Counted from the first letter of the stretch, positions 48,002 through 57,875 are shown. The stretch is 64,000 nt of DNA from Alphaproteobacteria bacterium (GCA_018828145.1 JAHJWO010000028.1:1-64000), one strand, 5' to 3'. The notes: a model not told the origin generated them from the letters alone. A program made the numbers and translations.

Positions 48002-49453
48002 ATGACCGTCACCGTTGCCATTGTCGGTCGTCCCAACGTCGGCAAATCCACCCTGTTCAATCGCCTCGTCGGTCGCAAGATCGCGCTGGTCGATGATACG
48101 CCGGGCGTGACCCGCGACCGCCGCGAAGCGGAGGGCCGGATTGCGGACCTGACCTTCCGCATTCTCGACACGGCCGGCTATGAGGACGTGACCGACGGGA
48201 GCCTGGAAGACCGGATGCGCCAGCAGACCGAGCTGGCGATCAAGGAAGCCGACGTCATCCTGTTCATGATCGATGCGCGGGCCGGCGTGGTGCCGCTCGA
48301 CGAGCGCTTCGCGCAGGTCTTGCGCAAGGCGGGCAAGGATGTGCACCTGGTCGGCAACAAGGCCGAGAGCGGCGCGGCCGAGGCCGGGCTGGTGGAAGCC
48401 TATCGGCTTGGCTTTGGCGAGGCCATTGCGCTGTCGGCCGAGCACGGACTCGGGCTGGCTGAGCTCTATTCCATCGTGTCGGCTGCCATTGACCGCGTCG
48501 CCGCCGAGAAGGAAGGGACCGAGATCGGCGATCTCGACGAAATGCCCGAGGTTGATGTCGACATCACCGAGGATATGCTGGAAGGCGAAGGCGAAGAGGC
48601 GACGCTGCGCTGGAACCCCAAGCGCTACCTCAACGTGGCCATTGTCGGCCGCCCCAATGCCGGCAAGTCGACGCTGATCAACCGCATGGTGGGCGAAGAC
48701 CGCGTGCTGGTCGGGCCCGAGGCCGGCATTACCCGCGACAGCATCCTGGTGCCGTGGGAATGGGAAGGCCGGGTGATCAACCTGGTCGACACCGCCGGCA
48801 TCCGCCGCCGCGCCCGGGTGACCGAGAAGCTCGAGAAGCTGGCCGTGGGCGACAGCCTGCGCTCGATCCAGTATGCCGAAGTCGTCGTGCTGATGCTCGA
48901 TGCGACCATTCCCTTCGAGAAGCAGGACCTGGCGCTGGCGGACCTCGTGGAACGCGAGGGGCGCGCCCTGGTCATTGCGCTCAACAAGTGGGACCTGATC
49001 GAGGACAAGAACGAAGCCCTCAAGGTGCTGCGCGAAGAGTGCGAGCGGCTGCTGCCGCAGCTGCGCGGCGTGCCGCTGGTGACCCTGTCCGGCCTGACGG
49101 GCAAGAATATCGACAAGCTGATGGACGCGATCTTCAAGATCGAGCGCAACTGGAACTCGCATGTGTCCACCGCGCGGCTCAACCGCTGGCTGGCCGGGAT
49201 GGTCGAGGGGCACCCGCCTCCGGCCGTGTCGGGCCGCCGGCTCAAGCTGCGCTACATGACGCAGGCCAAGACCAGGCCGCCGAGCTTCATCCTGTTCGCG
49301 TCGCGGCCGGATGTGCTGCCGACCTCGTATCAGCGCTACCTGGTCAACGGGCTGCGCGACGCCTTCGACATCAAGGGCACGCCGATCCGGCTGTGGGTGC
49401 GCGGCGGCAGCGAGAACCCTTACAACGACAAGCAGAAGCGCCGACTTGGATAA
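48002..49453 (+). CDS. der: GTPase Der (EngA)
   Basis: The 483-residue ribosome-assembly GTPase has two tandem G domains. G1 motifs are GRPNVGKSTLFNRL (domain 1) and GRPNAGKSTLINRM (domain 2); both have DTAG and NKxD-type motifs (NKWDLIED in domain 2; the domain-1 counterpart is VGNKAESG). The C-terminal KH-like domain (about 380-470) begins with NTHVS-like HVSTARLNRWLAG. It is followed by a bidirectional terminator shared with guaB. Confidence 0.96.
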   Translation: MTVTVAIVGRPNVGKSTLFNRLVGRKIALVDDTPGVTRDRREAEGRIADLTFRILDTAGYEDVTDGSLEDRMRQQTELAIKEADVILFMIDARAGVVPLDERFAQVLRKAGKDVHLVGNKAESGAAEAGLVEAYRLGFGEAIALSAEHGLGLAELYSIVSAAIDRVAAEKEGTEIGDLDEMPEVDVDITEDMLEGEGEEATLRWNPKRYLNVAIVGRPNAGKSTLINRMVGEDRVLVGPEAGITRDSILVPWEWEGRVINLVDTAGIRRRARVTEKLEKLAVGDSLRSIQYAEVVVLMLDATIPFEKQDLALADLVEREGRALVIALNKWDLIEDKNEALKVLREECERLLPQLRGVPLVTLSGLTGKNIDKLMDAIFKIERNWNSHVSTARLNRWLAGMVEGHPPPAVSGRRLKLRYMTQAKTRPPSFILFASRPDVLPTSYQRYLVNGLRDAFDIKGTPIRLWVRGGSENPYNDKQKRRLG

Positions 49454-49457
49454 CAAA

Positions 49458-49490
49458 AAACCCGCGGATCGCTCCGCGGGTTTCTTGTTT
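49458..49490. terminator. Bidirectional terminator between der and guaB
   Basis: AAACCCGCGGA (49458-49468) pairs with TCCGCGGGTTT (49473-49483), with A-runs on the left and TTTCTTGTTT on the right. It lies 5 bases past der and 18 bases past the guaB stop, so it can serve both convergent genes. Confidence 0.9.
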
Positions 49491-49500
49491 CTGGACGGTG

Positions 49501-51003
49501 CTATCGCCCGCTGCGGTAGTTGGGGGCTTCCCTCGTGATGATGACGTCGTGGACGTGGCTTTCGCTGAGGGCGGCGCCGGAGATCTTCACGAAGACGGAG
49601 TTGTCGCGGAAGTCCTTGAGGTTGTGGGCGCCAGTATAGCCCATGGAGGCGCGCAGGCCTCCGGCGAGCTGGTGCAGCACGGCGCCGGCGGCGCCCTTGT
49701 AGGGCACCTGGCCCTCAATGCCTTCGGGGACCAGCTTCATCTGGTCGCGCACATCCTGCTGGAAGTAGCGATCGGCAGAGCCCGAACCCATGGCGCCAAC
49801 CGAGCCCATGCCGCGATAGGACTTATAGGAGCGGCCCTGGTAGAGGTAGACCTCGCCCGGGCTCTCGTCGGTGCCCGCGAGGAGTGAGCCAATCATGACG
49901 CAGGAGGCACCACCGGCCAGGGCCTTGGCCATATCGCCGGAGAACTTGATGCCGCCATCGGCGATGACTGGAATGCCCTGACGGGCCCCCTCCTCCGCGC
50001 AGGCCATGACGGCCGCCAACTGGGGGACGCCGACGCCGGCGACGATGCGGGTGGTGCAGATCGAGCCGGGGCCGATGCCCACCTTGATGGAATCGGCGCC
50101 AGCGTCGATCAGCGCCTTGACGGCCTCGGCGGTGGCGACATTCCCGGCGACGATGCGGGTGGAATTGCTCTCGCGCTTGACGCGCTCGACGGCCTCGGCG
50201 ACGCGCACGGAATGACCGTGGGCGGTATCGATGACCAGGAGGTCCACGCCAGCGTCGATGAGAGCCAGCGAGCGCTCGAAGCCCTGGTCGCCGACCGTGG
50301 AGGCGGCAGCGACGCGCAGGCGCCCCTGATCGTCCTTGACGGCGTTGGGATTGAGCTGGGCCTTTTCAATGTCCTTGACGGTGATGAGGCCTGTGCAGCG
50401 GTAGTCGGCATCGACGACCAGCAGCTTTTCGATGCGGTGCTTGTGCAAGAGGACCTTGGCTTCGTCCTTGCTGACGCCGTCGCGTACGGTGACCAGCTTT
50501 TCGAAGGTCATCAGCTCGCGGATGGGCTGGGCCGGATGGGAGGCGAAGCGCACGTCGCGATTGGTGAGGATGCCGACCAGCTTGCCGATGGCGCGACCGC
50601 CCTTGCCGCCATTCTCGACAACTGGGATGCCGGAGATGCGGTTGGACTGCATCAGAGCCAGGGCATCAGCCAGGGTGGCGTCGGGGCCGATGGTGATGGG
50701 GTTGATCACCATGCCGCTTTCGAAGGACTTGACCATGCGAACCTGCTCGGCCTGCTCGGCGGCGGTGAGGTTCTTGTGGATCACGCCCATGCCGCCGGCC
50801 TGGGCCATGGCAATGGCCATGGCGCTTTCGGTGACGGTGTCCATGGCCGAAGACAGGATGGGAAGATTGAGCGCTATGTCCTTGGTGACATAGGTAGAAA
50901 TGTCGGTTTCGGTGGGCAGGACATCCGACCGCGCCGGCTGCAGCAGCACGTCGTCAAAGGTCAAAGCCGCATCGCCGGTGATGGTGGTAATAATCTTCGC
51001 CAA
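49501..51003 (-). CDS. guaB: IMP dehydrogenase
   Basis: The 500-residue enzyme oxidises IMP to XMP, the committed step to GMP. The catalytic cysteine loop is [15 protein letters not shown], the flap and C-terminal region include [13 protein letters not shown], and a CBS pair (about 95-215) is inserted in the barrel as usual. It provides the substrate of GuaA. A 17-bp palindrome lies in its leader. Confidence 0.97.
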   Translation of the reverse strand: MAKIITTITGDAALTFDDVLLQPARSDVLPTETDISTYVTKDIALNLPILSSAMDTVTESAMAIAMAQAGGMGVIHKNLTAAEQAEQVRMVKSFESGMVINPITIGPDATLADALALMQSNRISGIPVVENGGKGGRAIGKLVGILTNRDVRFASHPAQPIRELMTFEKLVTVRDGVSKDEAKVLLHKHRIEKLLVVDADYRCTGLITVKDIEKAQLNPNAVKDDQGRLRVAAASTVGDQGFERSLALIDAGVDLLVIDTAHGHSVRVAEAVERVKRESNSTRIVAGNVATAEAVKALIDAGADSIKVGIGPGSICTTRIVAGVGVPQLAAVMACAEEGARQGIPVIADGGIKFSGDMAKALAGGASCVMIGSLLAGTDESPGEVYLYQGRSYKSYRGMGSVGAMGSGSADRYFQQDVRDQMKLVPEGIEGQVPYKGAAGAVLHQLAGGLRASMGYTGAHNLKDFRDNSVFVKISGAALSESHVHDVIITREAPNYRSGR

Positions 51004-51021
51004 GGCCAGACCTTTCCTGCC

Positions 51022-51038
51022 TTCTGATCGGATCAGAA
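51022..51038. promoter_or_regulatory. Perfect palindrome in the guaB leader
   Basis: TTCTGATC-G-GATCAGAA, two perfect 8-bp arms, ends 19 bases upstream of the guaB start. It could be an operator or an RNA hairpin next to the ribosome binding site. No known repressor is matched. Confidence 0.55.
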
Positions 51039-51294
51039 ATGTTGGAATGTGAACCGGCCGATGGACTCGGCGGGCTCGGGTTGGCGAGGGTCAATAGCAC
51101 CGGGCGGGCGGCTTGCATAGGGGTGGGCGATGCAGGCCAGCCGGGGCGGCCCCGCCCTGGCTGCATGCCTTGGGACGCCGGGCGATCAAATCTACCATAC
51201 AAGCGCCCTTTCAGCTTTTCAGCTTTGGCTACGGGGTCCATAGTTGGACCGGTCGCATTCGCGCCCTGCCCCGATTCCTCCCGGTCTGCTTGTC

Positions 51295-52683
51295 GTGATC
51301 CGCGTCACCCCCCTCATCCTGGCGGTCGCCCTGTTCATGGAACAGATGGACTCGACCGTCATCGCCACGTCACTGCCGGCGATCGCGGCCGATATCGGCA
51401 CCGAGCCGATCGCGCTCAAGCTGGCGCTGACGGCCTATTTCGTGGCACTGGCCATCTTCATTCCGATCAGCGGCTGGATGGCCGACCGGTTTGGCGCCAA
51501 GAACATCTTCCGGCTGGCGATCCTCGTGTTCATGCTGGGGTCGCTCGCCTGCTCGTTTTCGTTCTCGCTCGAGAGCTTCGTGGTGTCGCGGTTCTTCCAG
51601 GGCATTGGCAGCTCGATGATGACGCCGGTGGGGCGGCTGCTGCTGGTGCGCTCGACGCCGCGGAGCGAACTGGTTGGGGCCATGGCCTGGCTGACCATTC
51701 CGGCCCTGCTGGGGCCGCTGACCGGCCCGCTGATCGGTGGCTTTCTGACCACCTACCTGAGCTGGCACTGGATCTTCTGGATCAATATCCCGATCGGCAT
51801 CGCCGGCATCATCCTGGCCGGCATTTTCCTCAAAGTGCCGGACGCGCGCATTCCCCGGCCGATCGACGCGGTGGGGTTCATCCTGGCCGGCATCGCCTTT
51901 GCCGGCTGCGTGTTCGGCCTGTCCGTCGTCAGCCTGCCCGCTTTGCCGCTGGTCTATGGCTACCTGACCATCGCCATCGGGGCCGTTTCGGGCATTTTCT
52001 ATTTCCTGCATGCCAAGCGAACGACATTCCCCCTGCTGGACCCAGCGCTGCTGCGGCACAAGCTGTTTCGCGCCTCGATCCTGGGCGGATCGTTCTTCCG
52101 CATCGGCGTTGGGGCGGTGCCCTTCCTGCTGCCACTGATGCTGCAGCTGGGATTTGGGCTCAATCCGTTCCAATCGGGGGCCATTACCTTCGTTTCGGCC
52201 ATTGGCGCGATCATGAGCAAGTTCATCGCAGAGCGGGTGTTCGCGCGCTTCGGCTTCCCGCGCATATTGGGGTTCGCGGCGCTGTTCGGCGGCTTGCTGA
52301 TCGCGGCGCAGGGGCTGTTCAGCATCGATACGCCGATCCCGGTAATGATGGCGGTGTTGCTGGCGGGCGGCGTGCTGCGCTCGGTATTCTTCACCGGCAC
52401 CAATGCGCTGGGCTATGCCGATGTGAGCGACGAGGAGGCGAGCCAGGCGACGGCGATCGTTGCCGTGTGCCAGCAGCTCAGCATCGCCTTTGGAGTGGCA
52501 GTGGCCGGCGGCATTCTCGAAGTCAGCACCCGCATGCATGGCGGGGAGCTGTCGCTATTTGATTTTCAGCTTGCGTTTTTCGTGGTCGGCGGGCTCAGCG
52601 CGCTGGCCGGATTGATCTATTGGCGACTGCCAGCCGATGCCGGGCACGATGTCTCGGGCCACAAGGCTATCGCAAAGGAGTGA
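51295..52683 (+). CDS. MFS transporter, DHA2/EmrB type (copy 1 of tandem pair)
   Basis: The 462-residue transporter has about 14 helices and the pattern of multidrug EmrB/QacA proteins: MEQMDSTVIATSLPAIAADIG at helix 1, WMADRFGAKNIFRLAI (MFS motif), RFFQGIGSSMMTPVGRLLLV and WLTIPALLGPLTGPLIGGFL (antiporter motif C). The GTG at 51295 is preferred to a TTG 51 bases upstream, because the downstream paralogue begins at the corresponding residue. Its closest relative is the neighbouring 52708-54099 product. Confidence 0.88.
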   Translation: MIRVTPLILAVALFMEQMDSTVIATSLPAIAADIGTEPIALKLALTAYFVALAIFIPISGWMADRFGAKNIFRLAILVFMLGSLACSFSFSLESFVVSRFFQGIGSSMMTPVGRLLLVRSTPRSELVGAMAWLTIPALLGPLTGPLIGGFLTTYLSWHWIFWINIPIGIAGIILAGIFLKVPDARIPRPIDAVGFILAGIAFAGCVFGLSVVSLPALPLVYGYLTIAIGAVSGIFYFLHAKRTTFPLLDPALLRHKLFRASILGGSFFRIGVGAVPFLLPLMLQLGFGLNPFQSGAITFVSAIGAIMSKFIAERVFARFGFPRILGFAALFGGLLIAAQGLFSIDTPIPVMMAVLLAGGVLRSVFFTGTNALGYADVSDEEASQATAIVAVCQQLSIAFGVAVAGGILEVSTRMHGGELSLFDFQLAFFVVGGLSALAGLIYWRLPADAGHDVSGHKAIAKE

Positions 52684-52707
52684 CCGGGATTTCCCGGCAA
52701 CAGATAT

Positions 52708-54099
52708 TTGTCACGCACCGTGCCCCTCATCCTCGCCACCGCCTTGTTCATGGAGAACATGGACTCGACGGTGATCGCCACCTCGCTGGCCGCCATTGCC
52801 GCCGACATCGGGACGGACCCGATTTCGCTCAAGCTGGCGCTGACGGCGTATCTCGTGGCGCTGGCCATCTTCATCCCGATATCGAGCTGGATGGCCGACC
52901 GGTTCGGGGCGCGCAACGTGTTCCGCGTGGCCATGCTGGTCTTCATGCTCGGCTCGATCGGCTGCGCGCTGTCCAGTTCGCTGCTGCAGTTTGTCGGCGC
53001 GCGCTTCGTGCAGGGCATGGGTGGCGCGATGATGGGACCGGTGGCGCGGCTGGTGCTGGTGCGGGCGACCCCGCGGCACCAGCTGGTGGACGCCATGGCC
53101 TGGCTGACCATTCCGGCGCTGATCGGGCCCATTCTGGGCCCGCCGTTCGGCGGCTTTCTCACCACTTATTTTTCCTGGCACTGGATCTTCATCATCAATG
53201 TGCCGATCGGCATTCTGGGCATTGTGCTGGTCGGCTTCGCGCTGCCCAATACGCCATCGCGCAGCGCGCCGCGGCAGATCGACCGCAAGGGGTTCGTTCT
53301 GGCCGGTGCGGCCTTTGCGCTGTTTGCCTTCGGCTGCTCGGTGATGAGCCTGCCGGCGCTGCCCCCGGTGATCGGCGCGGTGGCGGCCTCCACCGGCATC
53401 GGCATCGGCGCCATCTATGTGCGGCATGCGCTGAGCACGGAATATCCCCTGCTCGACCTGCGGCTGCTGCGGCTGCCGGTGTTTCGCATCTCCGTCGTTG
53501 CGGGGACGTTTTTCCGGCTGGGCCAGGGGGCGGTGCCGTTCCTGTTTCCGCTGATGCTGCAGCTCAGCTTCGGGATGAGCCCGTTTGAATCGGGGATGAT
53601 CACCTTTGTCAGCGCCATCGGGGCACTGGTGGCCAAGTTCGTCTGCAACTGGATCTTTGCCCGCTTCGGCTTCAAGTATCCGCTGGTGCTGGCGACGGCC
53701 ATTTCATGCCTCGGGATCCTGGCCATGGGGCTCTATACGCCAGCGACGCCGCTGCCGCTGATGCTGGGCATCCTGACCTTTGTCGGCTTCTGGCAATCGG
53801 TGTTCTGGACGGGCTCCAACGCCTTCGTCTTTGCCGATGTGGAGGACAAGGATGCCGGGCAGGCCAATGTGATCAGCCAGGTCTGGGGCCAGCTGATGTT
53901 CGCCATGGGCGTGGCGCTGGGCGGCGGCACGCTGGAACTGGTGCATCGCATGCGCGGCGAGGGACCGCTGGTGCTGGCCGATTTCCAGATGGCGTTCTTC
54001 GTGGTGACCGCGGTGGGGGCGATCGCCACCGTGCTGTTCCTGCGGCTGCCGAACAATGCCGGTCACCAGCTGACGCGCGGCGGGGGTGGCGAGCACTGA
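52708..54099 (+). CDS. MFS transporter, DHA2/EmrB type (copy 2 of tandem pair)
   Basis: The 463-residue paralogue of the preceding product aligns from end to end (MENMDSTVIATSLAAIAADIG; WMADRFGARNVFRVAM; RFVQGMGGAMMGPVARLVLV; WLTIPALIGPILGPPFGGFL). It starts with TTG, 24 bases after the upstream stop. Both genes are probably expressed together; their substrates may differ. A hairpin terminator follows. Confidence 0.9.
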   Translation: MSRTVPLILATALFMENMDSTVIATSLAAIAADIGTDPISLKLALTAYLVALAIFIPISSWMADRFGARNVFRVAMLVFMLGSIGCALSSSLLQFVGARFVQGMGGAMMGPVARLVLVRATPRHQLVDAMAWLTIPALIGPILGPPFGGFLTTYFSWHWIFIINVPIGILGIVLVGFALPNTPSRSAPRQIDRKGFVLAGAAFALFAFGCSVMSLPALPPVIGAVAASTGIGIGAIYVRHALSTEYPLLDLRLLRLPVFRISVVAGTFFRLGQGAVPFLFPLMLQLSFGMSPFESGMITFVSAIGALVAKFVCNWIFARFGFKYPLVLATAISCLGILAMGLYTPATPLPLMLGILTFVGFWQSVFWTGSNAFVFADVEDKDAGQANVISQVWGQLMFAMGVALGGGTLELVHRMRGEGPLVLADFQMAFFVVTAVGAIATVLFLRLPNNAGHQLTRGGGGEH

Positions 54100-54108
54100 G
54101 GGGCCTCT

Positions 54109-54131
54109 ACCTCTCCCTTCGCGGGAGAGGT
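54109..54131. terminator. Hairpin between MFS copy 2 and rlmE ends
   Basis: ACCTCTCCC (54109-54117) pairs with GGGAGAGGT (54123-54131) around a five-base loop between two convergent gene ends. It lacks a strong T-run and resembles the dispersed repeats elsewhere. Confidence 0.5.
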
Positions 54132-54136
54132 GAAGG

Positions 54137-54877
54137 CTAGCGGTCGTACTCGCCTTCGCCCTGCACGGTGTCGTTGGTGCCCTTGAATCCCTTGGCGATC
54201 AGGTACGCTTCGGCCGAATCCTGGCGGCTGGAGGGGGGCTTGGCATGGAAGGTCGTCTTGAAGTGGCGCTTGAGCATGTGCAGCAGCTCATGCTCGGTGC
54301 CGCCCTGGAACACCTTGGCGACGAAGACGCCGCCGGGCGACAGCACGTCGAGCGCAAAGGCAGCGGCCACCTCGATGAGCTGGACGATGCGCAGATGGTC
54401 GGTGGGGCGGTGGCCGGTGGTGGGCCAGGCCATGTCGCTCATCACGATATCGGCCTTCTTGCCGCCCATAGCCTCGATCAGCATGGCGGGCGCGTCATCG
54501 TCGGTGAAATCCTTCTGCAGCAGGATGACGCCGGGAATGGGGTCCATTTCGAGATAGTCGATGCCGACAATCAGGGGATTAGCCGAGGTCGAGCCGGTCG
54601 CCTTGGCGGCAACCTGCGCCCAGCCGCCGGGGGCGGCGCCCAGATCGACGACGCGCATGCCCTTGCGGAAGAGCTTGTACTTCTCGTCCATCTCGCGAAT
54701 CTTGAAAGCGGCGCGCGAGCGGTAGCCCTCCGCGCGGGCGCGGGCGACATAGGGGTCGTTGAGCTGGCGCTCCAGCCATTTGGTGGAGCTCACCTTGCGG
54801 CCCTTGGCCGATTTGACGCGGATCTTGAGATCCTTGTCGGACTTGCGGCCGCCTGTGCCGAGAGCCTTATCCACCAT
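54137..54877 (-). CDS. rlmE: 23S rRNA 2'-O-methyltransferase (U2552)
   Basis: The 246-residue RrmJ/FtsJ family protein has a SAM site [15 protein letters not shown] and the K-D-K-type catalytic residues in [24 protein letters not shown] and FVAKVFQGG. It methylates the A-loop of 23S rRNA late in assembly. GGAGG lies before a double ATG; the second (54877) is chosen for proper spacing. The start overlaps the end of the phosphatase gene by 11 bases. Confidence 0.95.
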   Translation of the reverse strand: MVDKALGTGGRKSDKDLKIRVKSAKGRKVSSTKWLERQLNDPYVARARAEGYRSRAAFKIREMDEKYKLFRKGMRVVDLGAAPGGWAQVAAKATGSTSANPLIVGIDYLEMDPIPGVILLQKDFTDDDAPAMLIEAMGGKKADIVMSDMAWPTTGHRPTDHLRIVQLIEVAAAFALDVLSPGGVFVAKVFQGGTEHELLHMLKRHFKTTFHAKPPSSRQDSAEAYLIAKGFKGTNDTVQGEGEYDR

Positions 54878-56051
54878 TGCCATTCCTCCGCGGATATCGC
54901 ACCGCACGGCTGTGGGCGCGGTCGGCGTCCATCAGCGAAATCAAGATGCCCTCGCGCAGGCCGCGATCGGCGACGCGCACGCGTTCGGTCGGCCATTCGC
55001 GCCGAATGGCCTCGAAAATGGCGCAGCCGGGCAGGACCAGATCGGCCCGGTCGCGCCCGATGCAGGGATGGGCGACGCGGCGATCAAAGGGCATGGCCAG
55101 CAGCACCTTCATGGTCTCGTCGACCTCGCCGCGCTTCATCCACAGGCCATCGACCTTCTGGCGCTCGTAGCGCTCTAAGCCGAGATGGAGCCCGGCCAGC
55201 GTGGTTACGGTGCCCGAGGTGCCGATCAGGTGCACGGGATGGGTGGCGATCATCTGGCGCAGCTTCTCGCGGCCGCGGAACTGGCGGAGATGCTCGGCGA
55301 CATGGGCCACCATGGCCTCGAAGACCGCGGGGGAGACATCGACGCCACCGAATTTCTCGGCAATGGAGACAACGCCCACCGGCAGCGACTGCCAGGAGCG
55401 GATCGAGGCGGACATGCGTCCCTGCGCCTTGGGGCGGCCGCCGCGAAAATCCATCCAGGCCAGTTCGGACGAGCCACCGCCGATATCGAACATCAGCGCG
55501 CCCTGCGCCGTGCCCTCGATCAGGTCGGCGCAGCCGGTAACGGCCAGCTCGGCCTCGGTCCGGCGATCGACGATCTCGAGATCGAGCCCGATCTCGGCCT
55601 TGACGCGGGCGAGGAAGGCCGGGCCGTTCTCGGCGGCACGGCAGGCCTCGGTGGCGATCAGGCGCATGCGGGTGGGCTGGTGCTCGCGCAGCTTGTTGCG
55701 GCACTGGCGCAGCGCCTCCATGGTGCGCTCCATGGCCGCATCGCCCAGGCGCCCGGTGACCGAGACGCCCTCGCCGAGGCGGACAATGCGGGTGAAGCCA
55801 TCAAGGACGCGGAAGCCGTGATCATGCGGGCGAGCGATGAGCAGGCGGCAATTGTTGGTGCCCAGATCGAGCGCGGCATAGATAGGCCCGCGATGCCGGC
55901 GCGGATTGGGGGCGGCTGGTGTCCGCTTTTCCGCATCGGGGGGAGGCGAATCGCCCCCTGCCCTCCCCGCCGGTCCGGGACCGGACGGGGCACGGATCGC
56001 CGGCTCGTCCGGGGACGAAAGTGCGGCGGCGGACCGATCGGAATCGGTCAC
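54867..56051 (-). CDS. Ppx/GppA phosphatase
   Basis: The 394-residue protein belongs to the exopolyphosphatase/guanosine-pentaphosphatase family. ASKHA motifs are [14 protein letters not shown] (phosphate 1), [23 protein letters not shown] (phosphate 2) and [13 protein letters not shown]. An N-terminal disordered stretch of about 50 residues (rich in Pro, Gly and Ala) precedes the fold. The GTG at 56051 is chosen because AGGAG lies six bases before it. It shares an 11-base overlap with rlmE. Confidence 0.93.
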   Translation of the reverse strand: MTDSDRSAAALSSPDEPAIRAPSGPGPAGRAGGDSPPPDAEKRTPAAPNPRRHRGPIYAALDLGTNNCRLLIARPHDHGFRVLDGFTRIVRLGEGVSVTGRLGDAAMERTMEALRQCRNKLREHQPTRMRLIATEACRAAENGPAFLARVKAEIGLDLEIVDRRTEAELAVTGCADLIEGTAQGALMFDIGGGSSELAWMDFRGGRPKAQGRMSASIRSWQSLPVGVVSIAEKFGGVDVSPAVFEAMVAHVAEHLRQFRGREKLRQMIATHPVHLIGTSGTVTTLAGLHLGLERYERQKVDGLWMKRGEVDETMKVLLAMPFDRRVAHPCIGRDRADLVLPGCAIFEAIRREWPTERVRVADRGLREGILISLMDADRAHSRAVRYPRRNGNGG

Positions 56052-56290
56052 AGAAGTCTCCTGTCGTGCGCGGTCGCCAGAACCGGCCAAGCCGGTCGCG
56101 CCCGAACGCACTGTTGATTGCGTGTCGCCGACGACGGTAGTGCAAGGGGGCGGCGAGCGCAATGCCGGCGGCATGCAACGCGGACATGTCAGAGGCGCTT
56201 GCAATCTCGTCAGGCATTGTCTATGCAGTGCCCGCGCCGGACGCTTGCTGAGCCTCCCGCGCTACCGACGGCCCGAGGCCGATCCCTTGC

Positions 56291-56364
56291 TGGGGAATAG
56301 TTCAACGGTAGAACAGCGGACTCTGACTCCGTCAATCTTGGTTCGAATCCAGGTTCCCCAGCCA
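56291..56364 (+). tRNA. tRNA-Gln (anticodon CTG)
   Basis: The 74-base gene has acceptor arms TGGGGAA and TTCCCCA paired across the molecule, a D-arm (AGTTCAACGGTAGAACAG), an anticodon stem GCGGA/TCCGT enclosing CTCTGAC with anticodon CTG, a T-arm with GGTTCGAATCC, and an encoded CCA. The gene ends at the border of the accessory region, and its 3' end is a typical integration target. Confidence 0.95.
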
Positions 56365-56405
56365 ATTTCCCCGTAAGTTACTGATTTTTCAGAGAAAATT
56401 GTGTG

Positions 56406-56426
56406 GTGTGTGAATCTTTCACACAC
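56406..56426. repeat. Perfect dyad just past tRNA-Gln
   Basis: GTGTGTGAA and TTCACACAC are perfect 9-bp inverted arms with a three-base centre. Further CACACA words follow at 56431-56455. The cluster lies between the tRNA end and the integrase remnant, where arm-type or core sites of an integrated element would be expected. Confidence 0.55.
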
Positions 56427-56472
56427 ACTTCCACACAAGGTCCCACACACGCCGACTCGAAACGAGATCTGC

Positions 56473-57069
56473 ATGGGTACCAAACTGCCGTTCTGCATCC
56501 TGCGGGGCACCACATTCTACTGGCGCCGCCGTCTTCCCAGCCCCTTCAAAATGTCCGTGGAATTCAGCCTGGGCACTAAAGACCTGCGCGTCGCTCGCGG
56601 ACTATCCTCCATGCTCACGATCGAGACCGATCGCGCGTTTGCAGTATTGCGTGAGGGTAAGATGACGCCGGACCAAGTCGACACATTCGCCAAACAGAAA
56701 TTTGCCGAGCACAGTGCTAAGTTGAGTGCAGTGCATCAGCTGGCACGCGACCGCAAATCTCCTTGGCAGGACGAGATTGGTGCTACCCGCGCTGCCGCAA
56801 TCGCCATGTCGCTGCTGGCTCACTACGGCCGCTCCGCGCAATTGTCCGACTTTCCCGGTATTGCCGATGGGGAGTTTGGCTTGGAGGTGATGCAGTGTGC
56901 GCAATCAATGCTGGAAACTTATAGGCTCGACTATTGGTCGGACGTTCGCGCTAAGCGCTTGCAGTCCGAGCTTGCCGAGAAGCTGTCCCTCACCAACCCC
57001 TCGCCTCCCTCCCTGCGGAGCAGGTCGACGACAGTGCGCCAGCACCAACCGCCATGCCAAGCACCATGA
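56473..57069 (+). pseudogene. Truncated phage-type tyrosine integrase (N-terminal part only)
   Basis: The 198-codon frame begins MGTKLPFCILRGTTFYWRRR, typical of the arm-binding N-terminus of integrases (ILRGxTFYWRRRLPSPF, EFSLGTKDLRVARGLSSML). Similarity can be followed to about residue 175 (RAKRLQSELAEKL). The catalytic Arg-His-Arg-Tyr domain, about 200 residues, is absent. The frame then enters DNA that belongs to an oppositely oriented hydrolase fragment, so the gene is disrupted by a deletion or fusion near 57000. Its place next to tRNA-Gln fits a former integrated element. Confidence 0.8.
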
Positions 57070-57221
57070 ACTAGAACAAATGTCTTGGAGCTACCAGGGG
57101 CAGGCGCTGCGTGCATCTGTGAAGCCGGCAGCATAGTAGCCGCGACCAAGCCCGCGCCCTGGATCAGGCGGCGACGGGTCGTCCTGGCGTCTGTAATGCG
57201 GGGGAGGTCAGTATTCGTCAT
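56931..57221 (-). pseudogene. Truncated alpha/beta hydrolase, N-terminal part
   Basis: Starting at MTNTDLPRIT, the frame has a twin-arginine-like signal (TTRRRLIQGAGLVAATML) and the oxyanion-hole motif KTFVLVHGAWHGGWCWR, followed by TVVDLLRREG. Similarity ends at about residue 72 (near 57006); beyond this it reads through the reverse of the integrase remnant and stops at 56931. The catalytic Ser, Asp and His regions are gone. The ATG lies inside the end of the DUF899 gene (ATGACGAATACTGA), so the two were once translationally coupled. Confidence 0.75.
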
Positions 57222-57867
57222 GGAACCGCATCCAGTCCATTGGACTAATCTCGTTGCGCCCCAAGGGGGCCATATCAAGGAAATTGTAGGTCCCGATCAG
57301 AATATCGACGCCTCGCGCGACCGCGGTGTAAGTCAGATAGATCTGGTCATCGTTGCGCAAGAACACGCTTATACCGGGAGTGTGGTCCATTGGTCTGCCA
57401 GACGGCGAGAAGACTTCGCCGTGAAACTCTTTAGTTGCCCCACCAAAGCAGCTGACCTTCCATCCCATTCGCTCACGCAGTGCGGCGAATTCACCAAAGG
57501 GCGCTTCTGCCACGCATACGATATTGAGATCGTGTGCTCGCAGGTGGACATTCGCCGCGTCGAAGTGATCGGCCACGAACGCGCAGCCATCAACGCCCGT
57601 TCGCCAAGCCGGATGATCCGGGTCGGCCCCAGGCGGCAACAAGAAATGATAAATGACCAGCTGGCTGCGCCCGTCGAACAGTTCAGCCAGCTGGATTTTG
57701 CTTTCGCCGGCATCGAAGAAGAAACTGTTTGGGAACGGGAGCATTGGCAGTTCCTGTCGGGCCTTCGCGATAGCATCTCGCTCCCGCGTCACGGCCTTTT
57801 CGGCCTTGAGCAGCGACTCTCGCGCAGCGTGCCAATCTGAACGCGCCACCTTGGGCTTATTGAGCAT
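57208..57867 (-). CDS. DUF899 family protein (thioredoxin-like fold)
   Basis: The 219-residue protein has the DUF899 pattern: RSDWHAARESLLKAEKAVTR, YHFLLPPGADPDHPAWRTG, LRERMGWKVSCFGG, HTPGISVFLRNDDQIYLTY and LIGTYNFLDMAPLGRNE. Family members are predicted disulfide or peroxide-linked proteins but their chemistry is not known. Only scattered cysteines are present. It was the first gene of a DUF899-hydrolase operon and lies divergent from an HxlR regulator. Confidence 0.88.
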   Translation of the reverse strand: MLNKPKVARSDWHAARESLLKAEKAVTRERDAIAKARQELPMLPFPNSFFFDAGESKIQLAELFDGRSQLVIYHFLLPPGADPDHPAWRTGVDGCAFVADHFDAANVHLRAHDLNIVCVAEAPFGEFAALRERMGWKVSCFGGATKEFHGEVFSPSGRPMDHTPGISVFLRNDDQIYLTYTAVARGVDILIGTYNFLDMAPLGRNEISPMDWMRFHDEY

Positions 57868-57875
57868 TGAACATA

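Noticed and set aside
45341..49456. Minus-strand open frame of 1371 codons opposite guaA, yfgM and der
   Set aside because: It is the antisense shadow of three well-supported genes in high-GC DNA; its composition is repetitive and it has no recognisable domain.
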